A DNA stretch of 64,000 nt from Alsobacter soli (GTDB lineage Bacteria; Pseudomonadota; Alphaproteobacteria; Rhizobiales; Beijerinckiaceae), in assembly GCF_003004785.1 (NCBI RefSeq), contig NZ_PVZS01000009.1:140951-204950 (forward strand), written 5' to 3'. Below, in pieces: positions 8,628 to 19,010 of this stretch. Every line of letters begins with the position of its first letter. Positions within the stretch are counted from its first letter, which is position 1. Under the pieces are notes generated by a model, which did no database searches, was not told the origin of the DNA, and saw only the letters and a list, made by a program, of their open reading frames with translations. A program made the translations under genes and the position numbers.

Positions 8628-9271
8628 GGACGCCCACTTGCCTGAGGCGACCCCGTTCCATGCCTTCCCGTGACTGTCCTTCCCCCGCGCGATCGCGTCG
8701 CGCGCCTCTGTTCGCCGCGGCCCTGGCGGTGGGGGCCGGGTGCCTCGGGCTTGCCGGATGCGGCAGCTCGACGCCCTCGCAGGTCTATGACCTGACCGCC
8801 CCGGTTGGCGCAGCGCGGCAGACGCCCGGGCGCACGCAACTGGTGGTGGCCGAGCCCACAGCGCTGCAGCCGCTCGAGTCAGACCGCATCATCGTTCGCG
8901 CGAATGATGGTTCAGTAAGCAATATCGGCGGGGTCCAATGGTCGGATCGGCTGCCCCGGCTTCTGCAGACCCGGCTGGTCGAGGCGTTCGAAAACCATGG
9001 GCGCGCCGTTGCCCGGACGGGCGTTGGCGTCAACCCGGACACGCTGCTGCAGACCGAGATCCGCTTCTTTGGCGTGCGCGTGGATGGCGGCGCCCAGGCG
9101 GTGGTCGAGCTCTCCGTCAAGACGATCAACAACAACTCCGGCAAGATCGTCGCCTCGCGGGTGTTCAAGGGCGCTGTCCCGCTTGCGGAAGTGTCGGGCA
9201 AGTCAGCCGCCCTCGCGCTTGACCAGGCGGCCACCAAGGTGTTCGCGGACGTGGTGCGCTGGGCGCACTGA
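8624..9271 (+). CDS. ABC-transport auxiliary lipoprotein (PqiC/DUF330-like)
   Basis: A lipoprotein of about 215 residues that closes the mla operon. A basic N-terminus and hydrophobic stretch end in the lipobox L-A-G-C, so the mature protein begins at the cysteine (residue 46 from the GTG start). The rest matches the ABC-type transport auxiliary family: Y-D-L-T-A-P near the mature N-terminus, W-S-D-R-L-P-R-L-L-Q-T-R-L-V-E-A-F-E-N in the middle, and A-L-D-Q-A-A near the end. It probably sits in the periplasm and contacts the MCE protein. The GTG at 8624 overlaps the mlaD stop by four bases (GTGA). An ATG at 8660 is an alternative start that keeps the signal peptide. Confidence 0.85.
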   Translation: MRTPTCLRRPRSMPSRDCPSPARSRRAPLFAAALAVGAGCLGLAGCGSSTPSQVYDLTAPVGAARQTPGRTQLVVAEPTALQPLESDRIIVRANDGSVSNIGGVQWSDRLPRLLQTRLVEAFENHGRAVARTGVGVNPDTLLQTEIRFFGVRVDGGAQAVVELSVKTINNNSGKIVASRVFKGAVPLAEVSGKSAALALDQAATKVFADVVRWAH

Positions 9272-9298
9272 GGCGTAGCCATTCGTTCTGAAAGCGAA

Positions 9299-9333
9299 AA
9301 AGGCCCGGGAGCGATCCCGGGCCTTTCGTTTCT
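9299..9333 (+). terminator. rho-independent terminator of the mla operon
   Basis: A 12-bp perfect stem (9299-9310 with 9315-9326), GCGA loop and a T-rich tail (TTTCGTTTCTC) lie 28 bases after the lipoprotein stop. The A-rich left arm makes it potentially bidirectional, which fits the convergent gpr-like gene that ends at 9486. Confidence 0.9.
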
Positions 9334-9485
9334 CATCGGCGCCATCCCCCGCCGAAGGGGCGAAGCCGCTGAGGGGAGGGGATCCAGCGGGCACGCGCGC
9401 CGTGTTCGCCGGTTGGAACTGAGCTCATTCGCTGGATCGGCTTCCCGGCGCTTGGCGCGCCGGGAAGGCGGAGCGGGTGCGCTCG

Positions 9486-12400
9486 TCAGTCGAACTTGCC
9501 GGCGGCGTGGGCGAGGATCGTGTACACCTTGCCCTCGTCCGACGTCAGCACCGAGCGCGTCAGGGCCTGGTTGCGGTCGCCCGGGGCCACTTCCCGCAGC
9601 AGTTCCTCGAACTTCTGGACGTAGGCGTCCACCGTCTCGCGGAACTCCGAGTCACGACGGTAGCGGCGCCGGAACTCGTCGAAGCGCTCCTGGCCCTGCG
9701 GCGTGTAGATGCGCCGGCTGAACACGTTGCGTTCGCCCTTGGTGTAGCGGTCCCAGAGGTCCACGGCCTCGTCATGGTCGATCATGCGGGCGATGTCGGT
9801 GGACAGGGCGCCCAGCGAGTCCGCCGCTCCCGACTGGCCGCGCGACCCACCGGAGCGAGGCTCCGGCTTGCGGGCCGGCTCCGGCTCGTCATCGACCGAG
9901 GCGCGCGCCAGGAGCTCTGACAGCCAGCCGGCGCTGGCCCGGCTCGACAGGGCCTCGCGCGGCAGCTCCGCCGCCTTGGCGGCCGGCTGCGCGGCGCGCG
10001 GCTGCGGGGCCGTCTCCTCGCGGCGGGGCGGGGGGGTCACCAGCACACTCGGACGTGCGGCCGCGGGCGGCGGCTCAGGAGCCCGACGCGGCGCCTCGGG
10101 CGCGCGGAGCGGCAGCGGGGGCGCCTCGGGCGCTGCGGCGCCATTGACGCGGCGGGCCGCCGGCTCCTCCTCGGCGCGCGCGCCGGGGCGGGACACGTCC
10201 ATTCCACGATCCGAACGGGCCACCAAGGCGGTGAGCTCGTTGAGCGCGCGGATCTGGTCGCTGACGACGCGCCGCATGGCGGCGGCGGACTCCTGCGTCT
10301 CCTTCGGCAACTCCAGCACGCCGCGGCGGACTTCGGCGCGGGTGGACTCGAGCTCTTGCTGAACGGAGGCGCTGAGGGTGCGCATGTCCTCCGCGGCCTC
10401 GCGGAACCGTTCCGTGGCGGCCGTGAGGGCGCCACCTAGGTCGGACATGACCTGCTCGTAGGTGGCGCGCAGCGCGGCGGCTGTGCGCTCGCGCTCCTTG
10501 GCGGTGGCCATGCGGAGCGTCTCGAACTGCTCGCCGACCGCAGCGGCCGCGTTCTGGCTGGAGTCGTTCAGCACCTGCCCGACCTGGCGGGCGCGATCCT
10601 CGGCCGCCTTGAGCGAGTCCTCCACCAGCGCCCTGAAGGTGCGGGTGACGTATTCGACCTCCTCCGAGCGGCCCGTGATGGCCCCGACCGCCTCCTCGAG
10701 GGCGGCGCGGCGAGCGTCGATGGCCGAGCTCACGCGACCCTCCACGTCCTCCAGCATGACGGCCACGTTGGCGAGCGCGCGGGCGTGCTCCTGGGTGGAG
10801 GAGGCGACCGTGCGGCTCTGCTCGTCCAGGCGCTGGAACAGGCCGGCGGCCTCACGCAGGGCGCCGGAGGCGAGGCCGCGCAGGGCCTCGACCTGTTCGG
10901 CCGCCTTGTCGGACACCGCGCTGGTTTCCGAGGTGATGGCGTTCAGCGTGTCGCGAAGCGCGATCATGCGGGCGCCGAGATCGGATTCCAGGTTGCCCAG
11001 GTTCTCGCCCGCGCCGGTGATGGCGGATCCGAGCAGCGCGTTGGTTTCCGCAAGGCGCGCCAGGCTGCCGTTGATCTCGGACTGGAGGCGCTGATGCACG
11101 CCGGACAGTTCCGCCACAGAGCGCGAGGCGCTCTCGCCGAGAACCGTCTCGAGGGCGCTCGTGGACTCCGCCAGGGCGTTGGCCAGGGCGTCGCCACGCT
11201 CGCGCAGCAGGTCGACCATGGCCGAGCTGCGGCTTTCCAGCGTGCGAAGCACGGCGTCGCCGACCTGGGCCAAGCCGCGGGTCGTCTCGTCGCCGACGCG
11301 GGACAGGCGGGTCGAGGCCTCGTCCGCCTGCGAGCCGATCTGCTCGACGAGTTCGCGACCGCGCTCGTCGAAGAGCCGCGACAGCTCGGCCGTGCGATCG
11401 CCGAAGGAGGCGGAGACGGCGTCCGATCCGGTGGCGAGCACCTGCTCCAGGCGATTGGCGGAGGTTTCGATGACGCCGACGATCTCGCCGGAGCGGCCGT
11501 CCACGGCCTGGGCGATCCGGTCGGCGCCGGAGGCCAGGGCGCCGTCGAGCGAGCGCGCCGCGCCGGCGATGACCGAGGCGATCTCCGACGTCCGGGAGCC
11601 CAGGGCGGCGTTCACGGCCGTGACGCCGGTGGTCATGATCTCGCCCAGCTGGCGGGTCGAGTTGGCGAAGAGCGCCGTAAGCTCCTCCGTGCGGTCGCCA
11701 AGCGCGGCCGTGACGGAGGTGGCGCCGCCGGTAAGCGTCTCGCCGAAGGTGCGGGCGCGCTCGTCCAGCATGGCGCTCACGCTGTCGAGACGGTTGACGA
11801 CGCGCTCCTCGAAGCGGGCCACGCGGCCGTCCAGCGTCTCCGCGATGGCGGAGGCCTGCTGGCCGAGCGTCGCGTTGATAAGCTCGGCCTTGGCGGTGAG
11901 AGTCTGCGTGAGAGCCTCCGAGCGAGCCACGAAGGCGCCTTCGATGGTCTCGATCTTGGAATCGATGGCCCGGGCGATGTCCTTGCCGCCGACGCCGAGC
12001 AGCTGGGCGATCTCCAGCGTGCGGGCGGCGAGCGTCTCGGTGAGCGCCTTGGCGCGGGCGTCCAGTCCCTGGTCGATGCGGGCGAAGATGCTGTCGAGGG
12101 TGCGGGCGACGTTGACGCCCGAGGCGGCCGTCTTGACCTCGTAGGCCTCGATCTGCTGCTGCAACTCGCGGGCGGCTTGCTCGGCGCGGACGGAGACACG
12201 GTTGGCGAGGGTCTCCCCCTGCTCGCCGAAGAGCGACTCCACCTGGCCCAGGCGGGCCTCGACGGCCTGCGTGAAGGCGCGGGCGTCGGAGCCGATGCGC
12301 TCGGCGATCTCCCCGCCACGTCCAAGGACGGCCTGCTCGAAGCCTTCCAGGCGCGTGGTGAGGGTGGTGGCGAGGCTGGAGCCGCGCTCCAGCACCGAGC

Positions 12401-14990
12401 CCTCGAAGCCGGCGAAGGCGGAGTCGAGCGCCTGCTGCAGCGCCGCAGCGCGGTCCTGCATGGCGCCCTCGAAGGCGCCGACGCGGGCGGTGAACACCTC
12501 GTCGAGCTTGGCTTCGACCTCCCCCAGGATCGTCTGGAAGGCGCCGATCCGCTCGCCGAGCGTCTGCTCCAGGGCCTGGCCGCGGCGCGCGACCGTGTCC
12601 TCGAAGGATGACAGATGGCCGGCCAGACGGTCGTTGAGGCTGCCGCCGCGGATGATGACTGTTTCCTCGAAGGCGCTGAGCGTCCCGGCCATGGCGCGGG
12701 ACACCTCGCCGCCACGCTCGGTGATGGCCTGGAGCAGCTGGTCGGCGTTGCGCGCCAGGGCGTCGTTGATGCGCGAGCTCTGGGTGGCGACGGCCATGAC
12801 GGCGTCGCGGGCGATCCCGGCGATGCGCGCCTGCAGGGCCTCGCCATGCTCGGCGAAGGCCGTCTGGGTCTCGGCGGCGCGGGCGGCGAGAACGCCCAGA
12901 ACTGCTTCGGTGGTCTGCTCAAACACCTCCCGGGTCTCGCCCGTGCGGCTCGCCAGCATGTCGGCGATCTCGCGAGCGCGGGCGGCCAGGACAGAGTCGG
13001 CCTCGCCGGCGTGCTCGCTGATGGCGCGGCCGATGCGGTCGGCGCTCGAGGCAAGGGCCTGCTGGGTGGCGCTGGCGCGCTCGTCCAGCGCGCGGCCCAG
13101 GCCCTCGGCGGCCTCGGAGAAGACGCGCTCGGCCTCCGCCGTGCGGCTCGCCAGGGTGCGGGCGACCGCCTCGGAGCTGGACGCCATACCGGCCTGGGCC
13201 TCCGCGGCGTGGGCCGCGAGGGTTTCGGCGATGGCCTGGGCGCGCTCCGCAAAGGAGGCTTCCGTCTGCTCCGCGCGGGACGCGAGGGCGAGCACGGCAG
13301 ACTCGGCGCTGCTCGTGAACACGCGCTCGGATTCCGCCGTCCGCTCGGCAAGGGTGGTCTGCAGTTTCTCGGCGCTGGTCTCGAAAGCCTCGCGGGTGGC
13401 CGCGACGCGCTCGGCGATCAGGGCGGCGATCGCCTCGCCGGTCTTCGCGAGCGACTGCTCGAGGGCCTGGCCGTTGACGTTGACCGCCTCGTGGATGCGG
13501 TCGCCGGTCGCGGCGAGCTGGCCGGCGAGGGCGTCGCCACGGGTCGTGATCGTCTCGGCGATGCGGGCCCCGGTGCTCTCGATGCGCTCGGCCACGGCGT
13601 CGCCGCGGGAGCCGAGGTCGGCCACGAGCGTCTCGCCGGTGTTGCGCAGGGTCTCGTTGACCTCCAGCGCGCGGGCGGCGATGGCGTCCGTCACGCCGGC
13701 GCCGGTCTCGGCGATGATGCGGGTGACCTTCTCGGATCCCTCGGACAGGGTAGCCCGCAGAGTCTCGCTGGTGTCCTCCAGCGACCGGGACACGAGCGCG
13801 GCGCGCTCGGCGATCTGGCCGGTGAGCTGCTCACCCGTGGCGGCGAGGCCGTCCGTGATCTCGCGGGCCTTGGCGCCCAGCGTCTCGGTGACAGAGGCGG
13901 TCGCCTCCGAGAGGCGGCCGCTGACGTCGTCCGTGGTGGAGGACAGGCGGGTGATAAGGCTCTCGCCCTTGGTGGCGATCTCCTCCACCATCCGCTCGCC
14001 CGTGCGGGAGAGGATGGCGCTGATTTCCTCGGCCTTGCTTCCGAAGGACTGGGTGACCCGGGCGCCGGCCTCGCCGACCTCCTCGGAGATGCGGGCCGCC
14101 GTCGCGACCAGCTCGTCGCGCAGGGACTCGTGCGAGCTCGTGATGGAGGAGCGCACACGCTCGGCGTTGGACAGGATGGCCTCGCGCTGGACGACCAGCT
14201 CGTCGATCAGCGAACGGATGCGGATCTCGTTCTCGCCATAGGCGCGCTCGAGGGTGGCGATCTCCGAGTGCACCAGGGTCTCGAGCTCGCCGGCGCGGGC
14301 GAGCGCCCGTTCAATGCCGTCGCCCATGGCGGCGACCTCGCGGCGGATCGCCTGGGACAGGCTCACCACGCCCTCAGCCGACACCGTCTCGGGCTCGGCC
14401 AATCGAATGGCGACCTGGGTCATGGAGCGCGCGACGAGGCGCATCTCCTGGGCGCGAGCCGCCAGCGAGGCCAGGACGAAGAACACGATCACCGGCGCGA
14501 GCGCGGCGAAGGCGCCCAGGCCGGCCTCCGGGGTCATGAGCCGCTGCGAGAAGGTCGCGTCGGCGCCGCCGAGCGCAGCCCATCGGCTGGCCGCGTAGGC
14601 GCCGAACACGCCGAGCCACGCCAGGGAGGCGAGCGTGGCGAACACAAAGGCGCTGCGCGACGGCCGAACTTGCAGGGCCTGCAGGATCTCGCCGACGGCG
14701 CGGCGGTCGTCATTGGCCGGGCGGCCGGGCTCGGGCCGGCGGGCGTCCGCCTGCTCGCGGGAGGGCCGGGCCCGGTCGCGAGGCTTCTCGATCTTCACCT
14801 CGGGGAAGATCTCCGCGTCGTTGACGGCGGGCAGCTTGGGGCCGATCGGATCGGTGGCGTCCGTCGTGGTCCTGCCCTCCTCGGGCTCGCGAGGCTTCCC
14901 GGCGGGGGGCGAACCCGTGAGGTTCAGCGCCTCTTCGATCGCCGAAAGGGCCGCCTCGGTGGGGTCGTTGACCTTGGGTTGGGTAGCCAT
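9486..14990 (-). CDS. giant apolipoprotein-like growth-pole-ring protein (GPR/RgsE family)
   Basis: An 1834-residue membrane-anchored protein. The N-terminus (1-110) is acidic and Pro-rich. Two hydrophobic helices follow at about 113-133 and 158-178. A very long helical region then runs to about 1600, a Pro/Ala/Arg-rich linker covers about 1640-1730, and a conserved C-terminal domain of about 95 residues (with L-W-D-R-Y-T-K-G-E-R and R-R-Y-R-R-D) ends the protein. Residues 305-1316 can be cut into 46 consecutive 22-residue units with no insertion or deletion. Each unit starts with L/I/V/M/F and has a hydrophobic residue at positions 12 and 19, the apolipoprotein-type amphipathic repeat. This layout matches Agrobacterium GPR and Sinorhizobium RgsE, which form a ring organising polar cell-wall growth. 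A frequent misannotation is kinesin. It has its own promoter region and no operon partner here. Confidence 0.85.
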   Translation of the reverse strand: MATQPKVNDPTEAALSAIEEALNLTGSPPAGKPREPEEGRTTTDATDPIGPKLPAVNDAEIFPEVKIEKPRDRARPSREQADARRPEPGRPANDDRRAVGEILQALQVRPSRSAFVFATLASLAWLGVFGAYAASRWAALGGADATFSQRLMTPEAGLGAFAALAPVIVFFVLASLAARAQEMRLVARSMTQVAIRLAEPETVSAEGVVSLSQAIRREVAAMGDGIERALARAGELETLVHSEIATLERAYGENEIRIRSLIDELVVQREAILSNAERVRSSITSSHESLRDELVATAARISEEVGEAGARVTQSFGSKAEEISAILSRTGERMVEEIATKGESLITRLSSTTDDVSGRLSEATASVTETLGAKAREITDGLAATGEQLTGQIAERAALVSRSLEDTSETLRATLSEGSEKVTRIIAETGAGVTDAIAARALEVNETLRNTGETLVADLGSRGDAVAERIESTGARIAETITTRGDALAGQLAATGDRIHEAVNVNGQALEQSLAKTGEAIAALIAERVAATREAFETSAEKLQTTLAERTAESERVFTSSAESAVLALASRAEQTEASFAERAQAIAETLAAHAAEAQAGMASSSEAVARTLASRTAEAERVFSEAAEGLGRALDERASATQQALASSADRIGRAISEHAGEADSVLAARAREIADMLASRTGETREVFEQTTEAVLGVLAARAAETQTAFAEHGEALQARIAGIARDAVMAVATQSSRINDALARNADQLLQAITERGGEVSRAMAGTLSAFEETVIIRGGSLNDRLAGHLSSFEDTVARRGQALEQTLGERIGAFQTILGEVEAKLDEVFTARVGAFEGAMQDRAAALQQALDSAFAGFEGSVLERGSSLATTLTTRLEGFEQAVLGRGGEIAERIGSDARAFTQAVEARLGQVESLFGEQGETLANRVSVRAEQAARELQQQIEAYEVKTAASGVNVARTLDSIFARIDQGLDARAKALTETLAARTLEIAQLLGVGGKDIARAIDSKIETIEGAFVARSEALTQTLTAKAELINATLGQQASAIAETLDGRVARFEERVVNRLDSVSAMLDERARTFGETLTGGATSVTAALGDRTEELTALFANSTRQLGEIMTTGVTAVNAALGSRTSEIASVIAGAARSLDGALASGADRIAQAVDGRSGEIVGVIETSANRLEQVLATGSDAVSASFGDRTAELSRLFDERGRELVEQIGSQADEASTRLSRVGDETTRGLAQVGDAVLRTLESRSSAMVDLLRERGDALANALAESTSALETVLGESASRSVAELSGVHQRLQSEINGSLARLAETNALLGSAITGAGENLGNLESDLGARMIALRDTLNAITSETSAVSDKAAEQVEALRGLASGALREAAGLFQRLDEQSRTVASSTQEHARALANVAVMLEDVEGRVSSAIDARRAALEEAVGAITGRSEEVEYVTRTFRALVEDSLKAAEDRARQVGQVLNDSSQNAAAAVGEQFETLRMATAKERERTAAALRATYEQVMSDLGGALTAATERFREAAEDMRTLSASVQQELESTRAEVRRGVLELPKETQESAAAMRRVVSDQIRALNELTALVARSDRGMDVSRPGARAEEEPAARRVNGAAAPEAPPLPLRAPEAPRRAPEPPPAAARPSVLVTPPPRREETAPQPRAAQPAAKAAELPREALSSRASAGWLSELLARASVDDEPEPARKPEPRSGGSRGQSGAADSLGALSTDIARMIDHDEAVDLWDRYTKGERNVFSRRIYTPQGQERFDEFRRRYRRDSEFRETVDAYVQKFEELLREVAPGDRNQALTRSVLTSDEGKVYTILAHAAGKFD

Positions 14991-15424
14991 CAGGAGCCTC
15001 GCATCCGGTACGCGTCACGCAGCCGCTTCCATGCCAACCGGCGCAGGCCGTCGCGCACGCGGCCTGCGCGAGTTGCGCATGGCGCCTCTCGCGGCGGTCA
15101 GCCAGCCCATTTCTTCGGGGTCGGTTAACCAAGCCGCACTCTAATGGGAGGCCTTGCCCATGGAAACCCAGCCTCGACGTCTCTCACCAAACGTCGTTAA
15201 CGGCTGATTCACCATGAAGCGTGACAAGGCGCAAGGCGAGAGTTACAGAACGTCTATTCAGCCGCAGTTGGGGCCCCTCTACAACCATTGGGTAGTCGAC
15301 CCGGCGAAAACTTGGACACCTTGGCGCCAAAATCCTCCTCACGATGAAGCTTGTGGAAAGCTTCCGGCGCCACACACTTTTCTCCGCGCTCCCGATTGGG
15401 CGCCCTCACCAGAAGGGAAACGGC
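14991..15424. other. 434-bp intergenic region between gpr-like gene and Hpt gene
   Basis: Divergent promoter space. It is less GC-rich than its surroundings around 15180-15330 and contains gttaac words at 15124-15129 and 15195-15200. No perfect TTAA-N7-TTAA site, no convincing small gene and no stable terminator were seen. Promoters for both flanking genes are expected here, but I could not fix their position. Confidence 0.5.
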
Positions 15425-15826
15425 ATGTTCGGCGCAGGCACGGCGTTGCGGCAGGATGCGGGCCCGGACGCGGAAGCTCCGGCCATCCTGGATCTGCGCC
15501 ATCTGTCAGCCCAGACCATGGGCGACGATGACCTGGCGCGCGAGGTGCTCGGGATGTTCTTCGAGCAATCGAATGACGTGCTGCGCGCGGTTCGGGAGGC
15601 TGCGGACGCACAGACGCGCACGGACGCAGCGCACCTCCTGAAGGGGGCGGCCCGGGCGGTCGGCGCCTTCGCGGTGGCGGCGCAGGCGCACCGGGTCGAG
15701 ATGCTCGCAGCGGAAGCCGACGAGGACTCCGTGCTGGAGGCCCTGGCCGGCCTGCATGCGGCCGTCGCCGAGGCCCGCGCCGTGATCGCAGCCCGGCTGC
15801 AGGTGTCCCGGGCCGGCGGCCTGTAG
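15425..15826 (+). CDS. Hpt-domain phosphotransfer protein
   Basis: A 133-residue single-domain histidine phosphotransfer protein. The phospho-accepting site is in [14 protein letters not shown] (His about residue 70), the H-x-x-K-G-x-x-x-x-x-G signature of Hpt four-helix bundles. It has no kinase, receiver or membrane domain, so it would relay phosphate between a hybrid kinase and a response regulator encoded elsewhere. The start at 15425 has an AGAAGGGA ribosome site seven bases upstream; an in-frame extension to 15344 lacks one. It lies upstream of the ferredoxin gene with an 89-base gap, with no obvious functional link. Confidence 0.85.
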   Translation: MFGAGTALRQDAGPDAEAPAILDLRHLSAQTMGDDDLAREVLGMFFEQSNDVLRAVREAADAQTRTDAAHLLKGAARAVGAFAVAAQAHRVEMLAAEADEDSVLEALAGLHAAVAEARAVIAARLQVSRAGGL

Positions 15827-15915
15827 GCGCCGGATCTCGCCAAAGCCACCCGACTGTCCTAAGTAGGCGCGTGTCCGCCTTAGGCGGCGCTCCCGCATGT
15901 GGACCCGAGATCCGG

Positions 15916-16236
15916 ATGACCAAGATCACCTTTGTCGATTACGAAGGCGCCTCGCGCACGGTTGACGCCCAGGACGGCTCGACGGTGATGGAGAACGCCG
16001 TGCGCAACGGCGTTCCCGGCATCGAGGCCGAGTGCGGCGGCGCCTGCGCCTGCGCGACCTGCCATGTCTATGTGGACGAGGCCTGGACCGAAAAGGTCGG
16101 CGCCCCATCCTCCATGGAGGAGGACATGCTGGATTTCGCCTACGACGTCCGGCCGAATTCCCGCCTCTCGTGCCAGATCAAGGTGAGGCCGGAGCTGGAC
16201 GGCCTGGTGGTGCGAACCCCGGAGCGGCAGGCGTAG
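15916..16236 (+). CDS. [2Fe-2S] ferredoxin (adrenodoxin type)
   Basis: A 106-residue electron carrier. The cluster ligands follow the adrenodoxin/putidaredoxin spacing exactly: C40-x5-C46-x2-C49-x36-C86, with an extra non-ligand Cys at 44. The conserved M-E-E-D-M-L-D acidic helix (67-73), used to dock reductase and partner, is present. The start at 15916 gives the normal family length; an upstream ATG at 15871 would add 15 non-conserved residues. It is followed after 18 bases by a ferredoxin-NADP reductase gene, so the pair probably forms one electron-transfer unit from NADPH to an unidentified acceptor such as a cytochrome P450 or Fe-S assembly system. Confidence 0.93.
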   Translation: MTKITFVDYEGASRTVDAQDGSTVMENAVRNGVPGIEAECGGACACATCHVYVDEAWTEKVGAPSSMEEDMLDFAYDVRPNSRLSCQIKVRPELDGLVVRTPERQA

Positions 16237-17304
<1,068 letters not shown>

Positions 17305-17409
17305 AGGGCGCCGGGATCACTGCAGCGCGGCGACATCGCAGTTCAGGACGACGACATTCGACCCCTGCCTGCGACGCCGCGCTGCTTGTGGCGCGGGAGA
17401 GGCCGGCTC

Positions 17410-18393
17410 TCAATCCGCCTTGATGTTCGCCTCCTTGATCACCGCGCCCCAGGTCTTCACTTCGCTCGCCATGAAGGCCTCCAGTTCCTCGGGCGCGCCA
17501 CCGACCGGGATGGCGCCCGTCGCCTTCAGACGCTCCTGCACGCCCGGATCCGCGACGGCCGCGCGGGTGGCAGCGGCGACCTTGTCCAGAATGGCGGGCG
17601 GCGTCTTCCGATGCATGAAGAAGGCGAACCAGGAGGACACGTCGAAGCCTGGCACGGTCGCCGACACGGTCTCGTATTCGGGCGTCACCGGCGAGCGCTT
17701 GCCGGTGGTGATGGCCAGCGCCTTGGTGGACCCCGCCTTGGCGTGCGGCAAGGCTTGGGAAATGTTGTCGAACATCAGGTCGAGCCGCCCGGCGATCAGG
17801 TCCTGGGTGGCCTGGGCGCTGCCGCGATAGGGCACATGCACCATCTTCGTGCCGGTCATGCGCTGGAACAGCTCGCCCGACAGGTGGATCGAGGTGCCGA
17901 CGCCGGACGAGCCGTAATTCAGCTTCCCGGGATTGGCCTTGGCGTAGGCGATGAGTTCCTGGACCGAGTTCACCGGAAGGCCCTTCGACACGACCAGCAG
18001 GTTGGGCACCATCGCCAGAAGGCTGATCGGGGCGAAGTCGCCCACCGGATCATAGTTGAGCTTGGGGTAGAGGAACTGGTTCGTGGCCATGCCCACGGTG
18101 CCGACGAGCAGGGTGTCGCCGTTCGGCTCCGCCTTGGCGACGACCTCGTTGCCGATGTTGCCGCCCGCGCCAGCGCGGTTCTCGACGACGATCGTCTGTC
18201 CCCAGATCTGGCCGAGCTTGTCAGCCACAATGCGTCCCACCACGTCGGTAGCCCCGCCAGGCGGGAAAGGCACCACGAGGCGCAGTTGCCGGCCCTTCGG
18301 CCAGCCTTCCTCAGCAAAAGCCGGCGCGGAAGCGCCGGCCGCCAGGGCGGCCGCCGCAAGCAGCAGCGCCCGACGGTCCATGTTCGTCGTCAT
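17410..18393 (-). CDS. TctC/Bug-family periplasmic substrate-binding protein
   Basis: A 327-residue extracytoplasmic binding protein of tripartite tricarboxylate transporters. The N-terminus is a signal peptide (M-T-T-N-M-D-R-R followed by an Ala/Leu-rich core, likely cleaved after A-F-A). The mature protein carries the family hallmarks: L-V-V-P-F-P-P-G-G-A-T-D-V-V-G-R near the start, V-E-N-R-A-G-A-G-G-N-I-G, and N-Y-G-S-S-G-V-G-T-S-I-H-L. Ligands of this family are typically carboxylates. No TctA/TctB membrane genes are adjacent, which is common for orphan Bug proteins. The start at 18393 is chosen because a GGGAGG site lies about ten bases upstream; the ATG at 18402 would be almost on top of it. 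Confidence 0.9.
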   Translation of the reverse strand: MTTNMDRRALLLAAAALAAGASAPAFAEEGWPKGRQLRLVVPFPPGGATDVVGRIVADKLGQIWGQTIVVENRAGAGGNIGNEVVAKAEPNGDTLLVGTVGMATNQFLYPKLNYDPVGDFAPISLLAMVPNLLVVSKGLPVNSVQELIAYAKANPGKLNYGSSGVGTSIHLSGELFQRMTGTKMVHVPYRGSAQATQDLIAGRLDLMFDNISQALPHAKAGSTKALAITTGKRSPVTPEYETVSATVPGFDVSSWFAFFMHRKTPPAILDKVAAATRAAVADPGVQERLKATGAIPVGGAPEELEAFMASEVKTWGAVIKEANIKAD

Positions 18394-18562
18394 GAAGGTC
18401 ATCCTCCCGGCGGCCTCTTCGCGGGCCGATGCGGAATGGTAGGCGGCGCCGGGCCGGGATGTCCATGCGCCCTTGAACAAGGCACACGGGCTTGACCTCT
18501 CGCAATGAAACGGATGCGATCCCGCTTAAACTGACGCAAGTCGTTCGAAGAGGAGCCCCCCG

Positions 18563-19006
18563 ATGTTCAAGACGATTCTGGTCCCCGTCGATCTTGCGGA
18601 AGTCGACATCGCCCGCCCAGCGCTCGACAAGGCGGTGGCGCTGGCCAACGTCACCGGCGGCACGCTGGCGCTCGTCTATGTGCGCTCCATCCTGCCCGTC
18701 ACCTTCATGGAGTACGTGCCGCCGTCCTTCGACGAGGAGCAGCAGTCCGACGCCGAGAAAAAGCTGGCCGAACTGGCAGCCACCATCCGCCTGACCGAGG
18801 GCAAGGTGACCACGGCGGTTCGCATGGGCGCGGTGTACAACGAGGTGCTCGCCGAGGCGAAGAAGATCGGGGCGGACCTGATCGTGGTCGGCTCGCACCG
18901 GCCCGGGATGGCGACCTACCTGCTGGGATCCAACGCCTCCACCATCGTCCGCCACGCGGAGTCCTCGGTGCTGGTCGTCCGCGAGCCGCAGCCGGCCAAG
19001 GCCTGA
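18563..19006 (+). CDS. universal stress protein, UspF/UspG-like
   Basis: A 147-residue single-domain Usp protein of the cytoplasm. It opens with F-K-T-I-L-V-P-V-D and ends with a nucleotide-binding loop G-S-H-R-P-G-M-A-T-Y-L-L-G-S-N and S-V-L-V-V-R. The S-H-R-P and L-L-G-S-N-A pattern resembles the E. coli UspF/UspG subgroup, which binds ATP. A GAGGAG ribosome site sits upstream. It is divergent from the binding-protein gene and convergent with the membrane protein gene that ends five bases after it. Its stress signal cannot be inferred. Confidence 0.9.
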   Translation: MFKTILVPVDLAEVDIARPALDKAVALANVTGGTLALVYVRSILPVTFMEYVPPSFDEEQQSDAEKKLAELAATIRLTEGKVTTAVRMGAVYNEVLAEAKKIGADLIVVGSHRPGMATYLLGSNASTIVRHAESSVLVVREPQPAKA

Positions 19007-19010
19007 GAGT

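Noticed and set aside
10785..15128. Two long plus-strand frames (608 and 837 codons) over the GPR-like gene
   Set aside because: They mirror the 22-residue repeat in antisense and have repetitive Gly/Ala/Arg sequence; the minus-strand protein has clear membrane helices and repeat register.
15121..15210. CtrA-type site before the Hpt gene
   Set aside because: Single GTTAAC words occur, but no pair with seven-base spacing.
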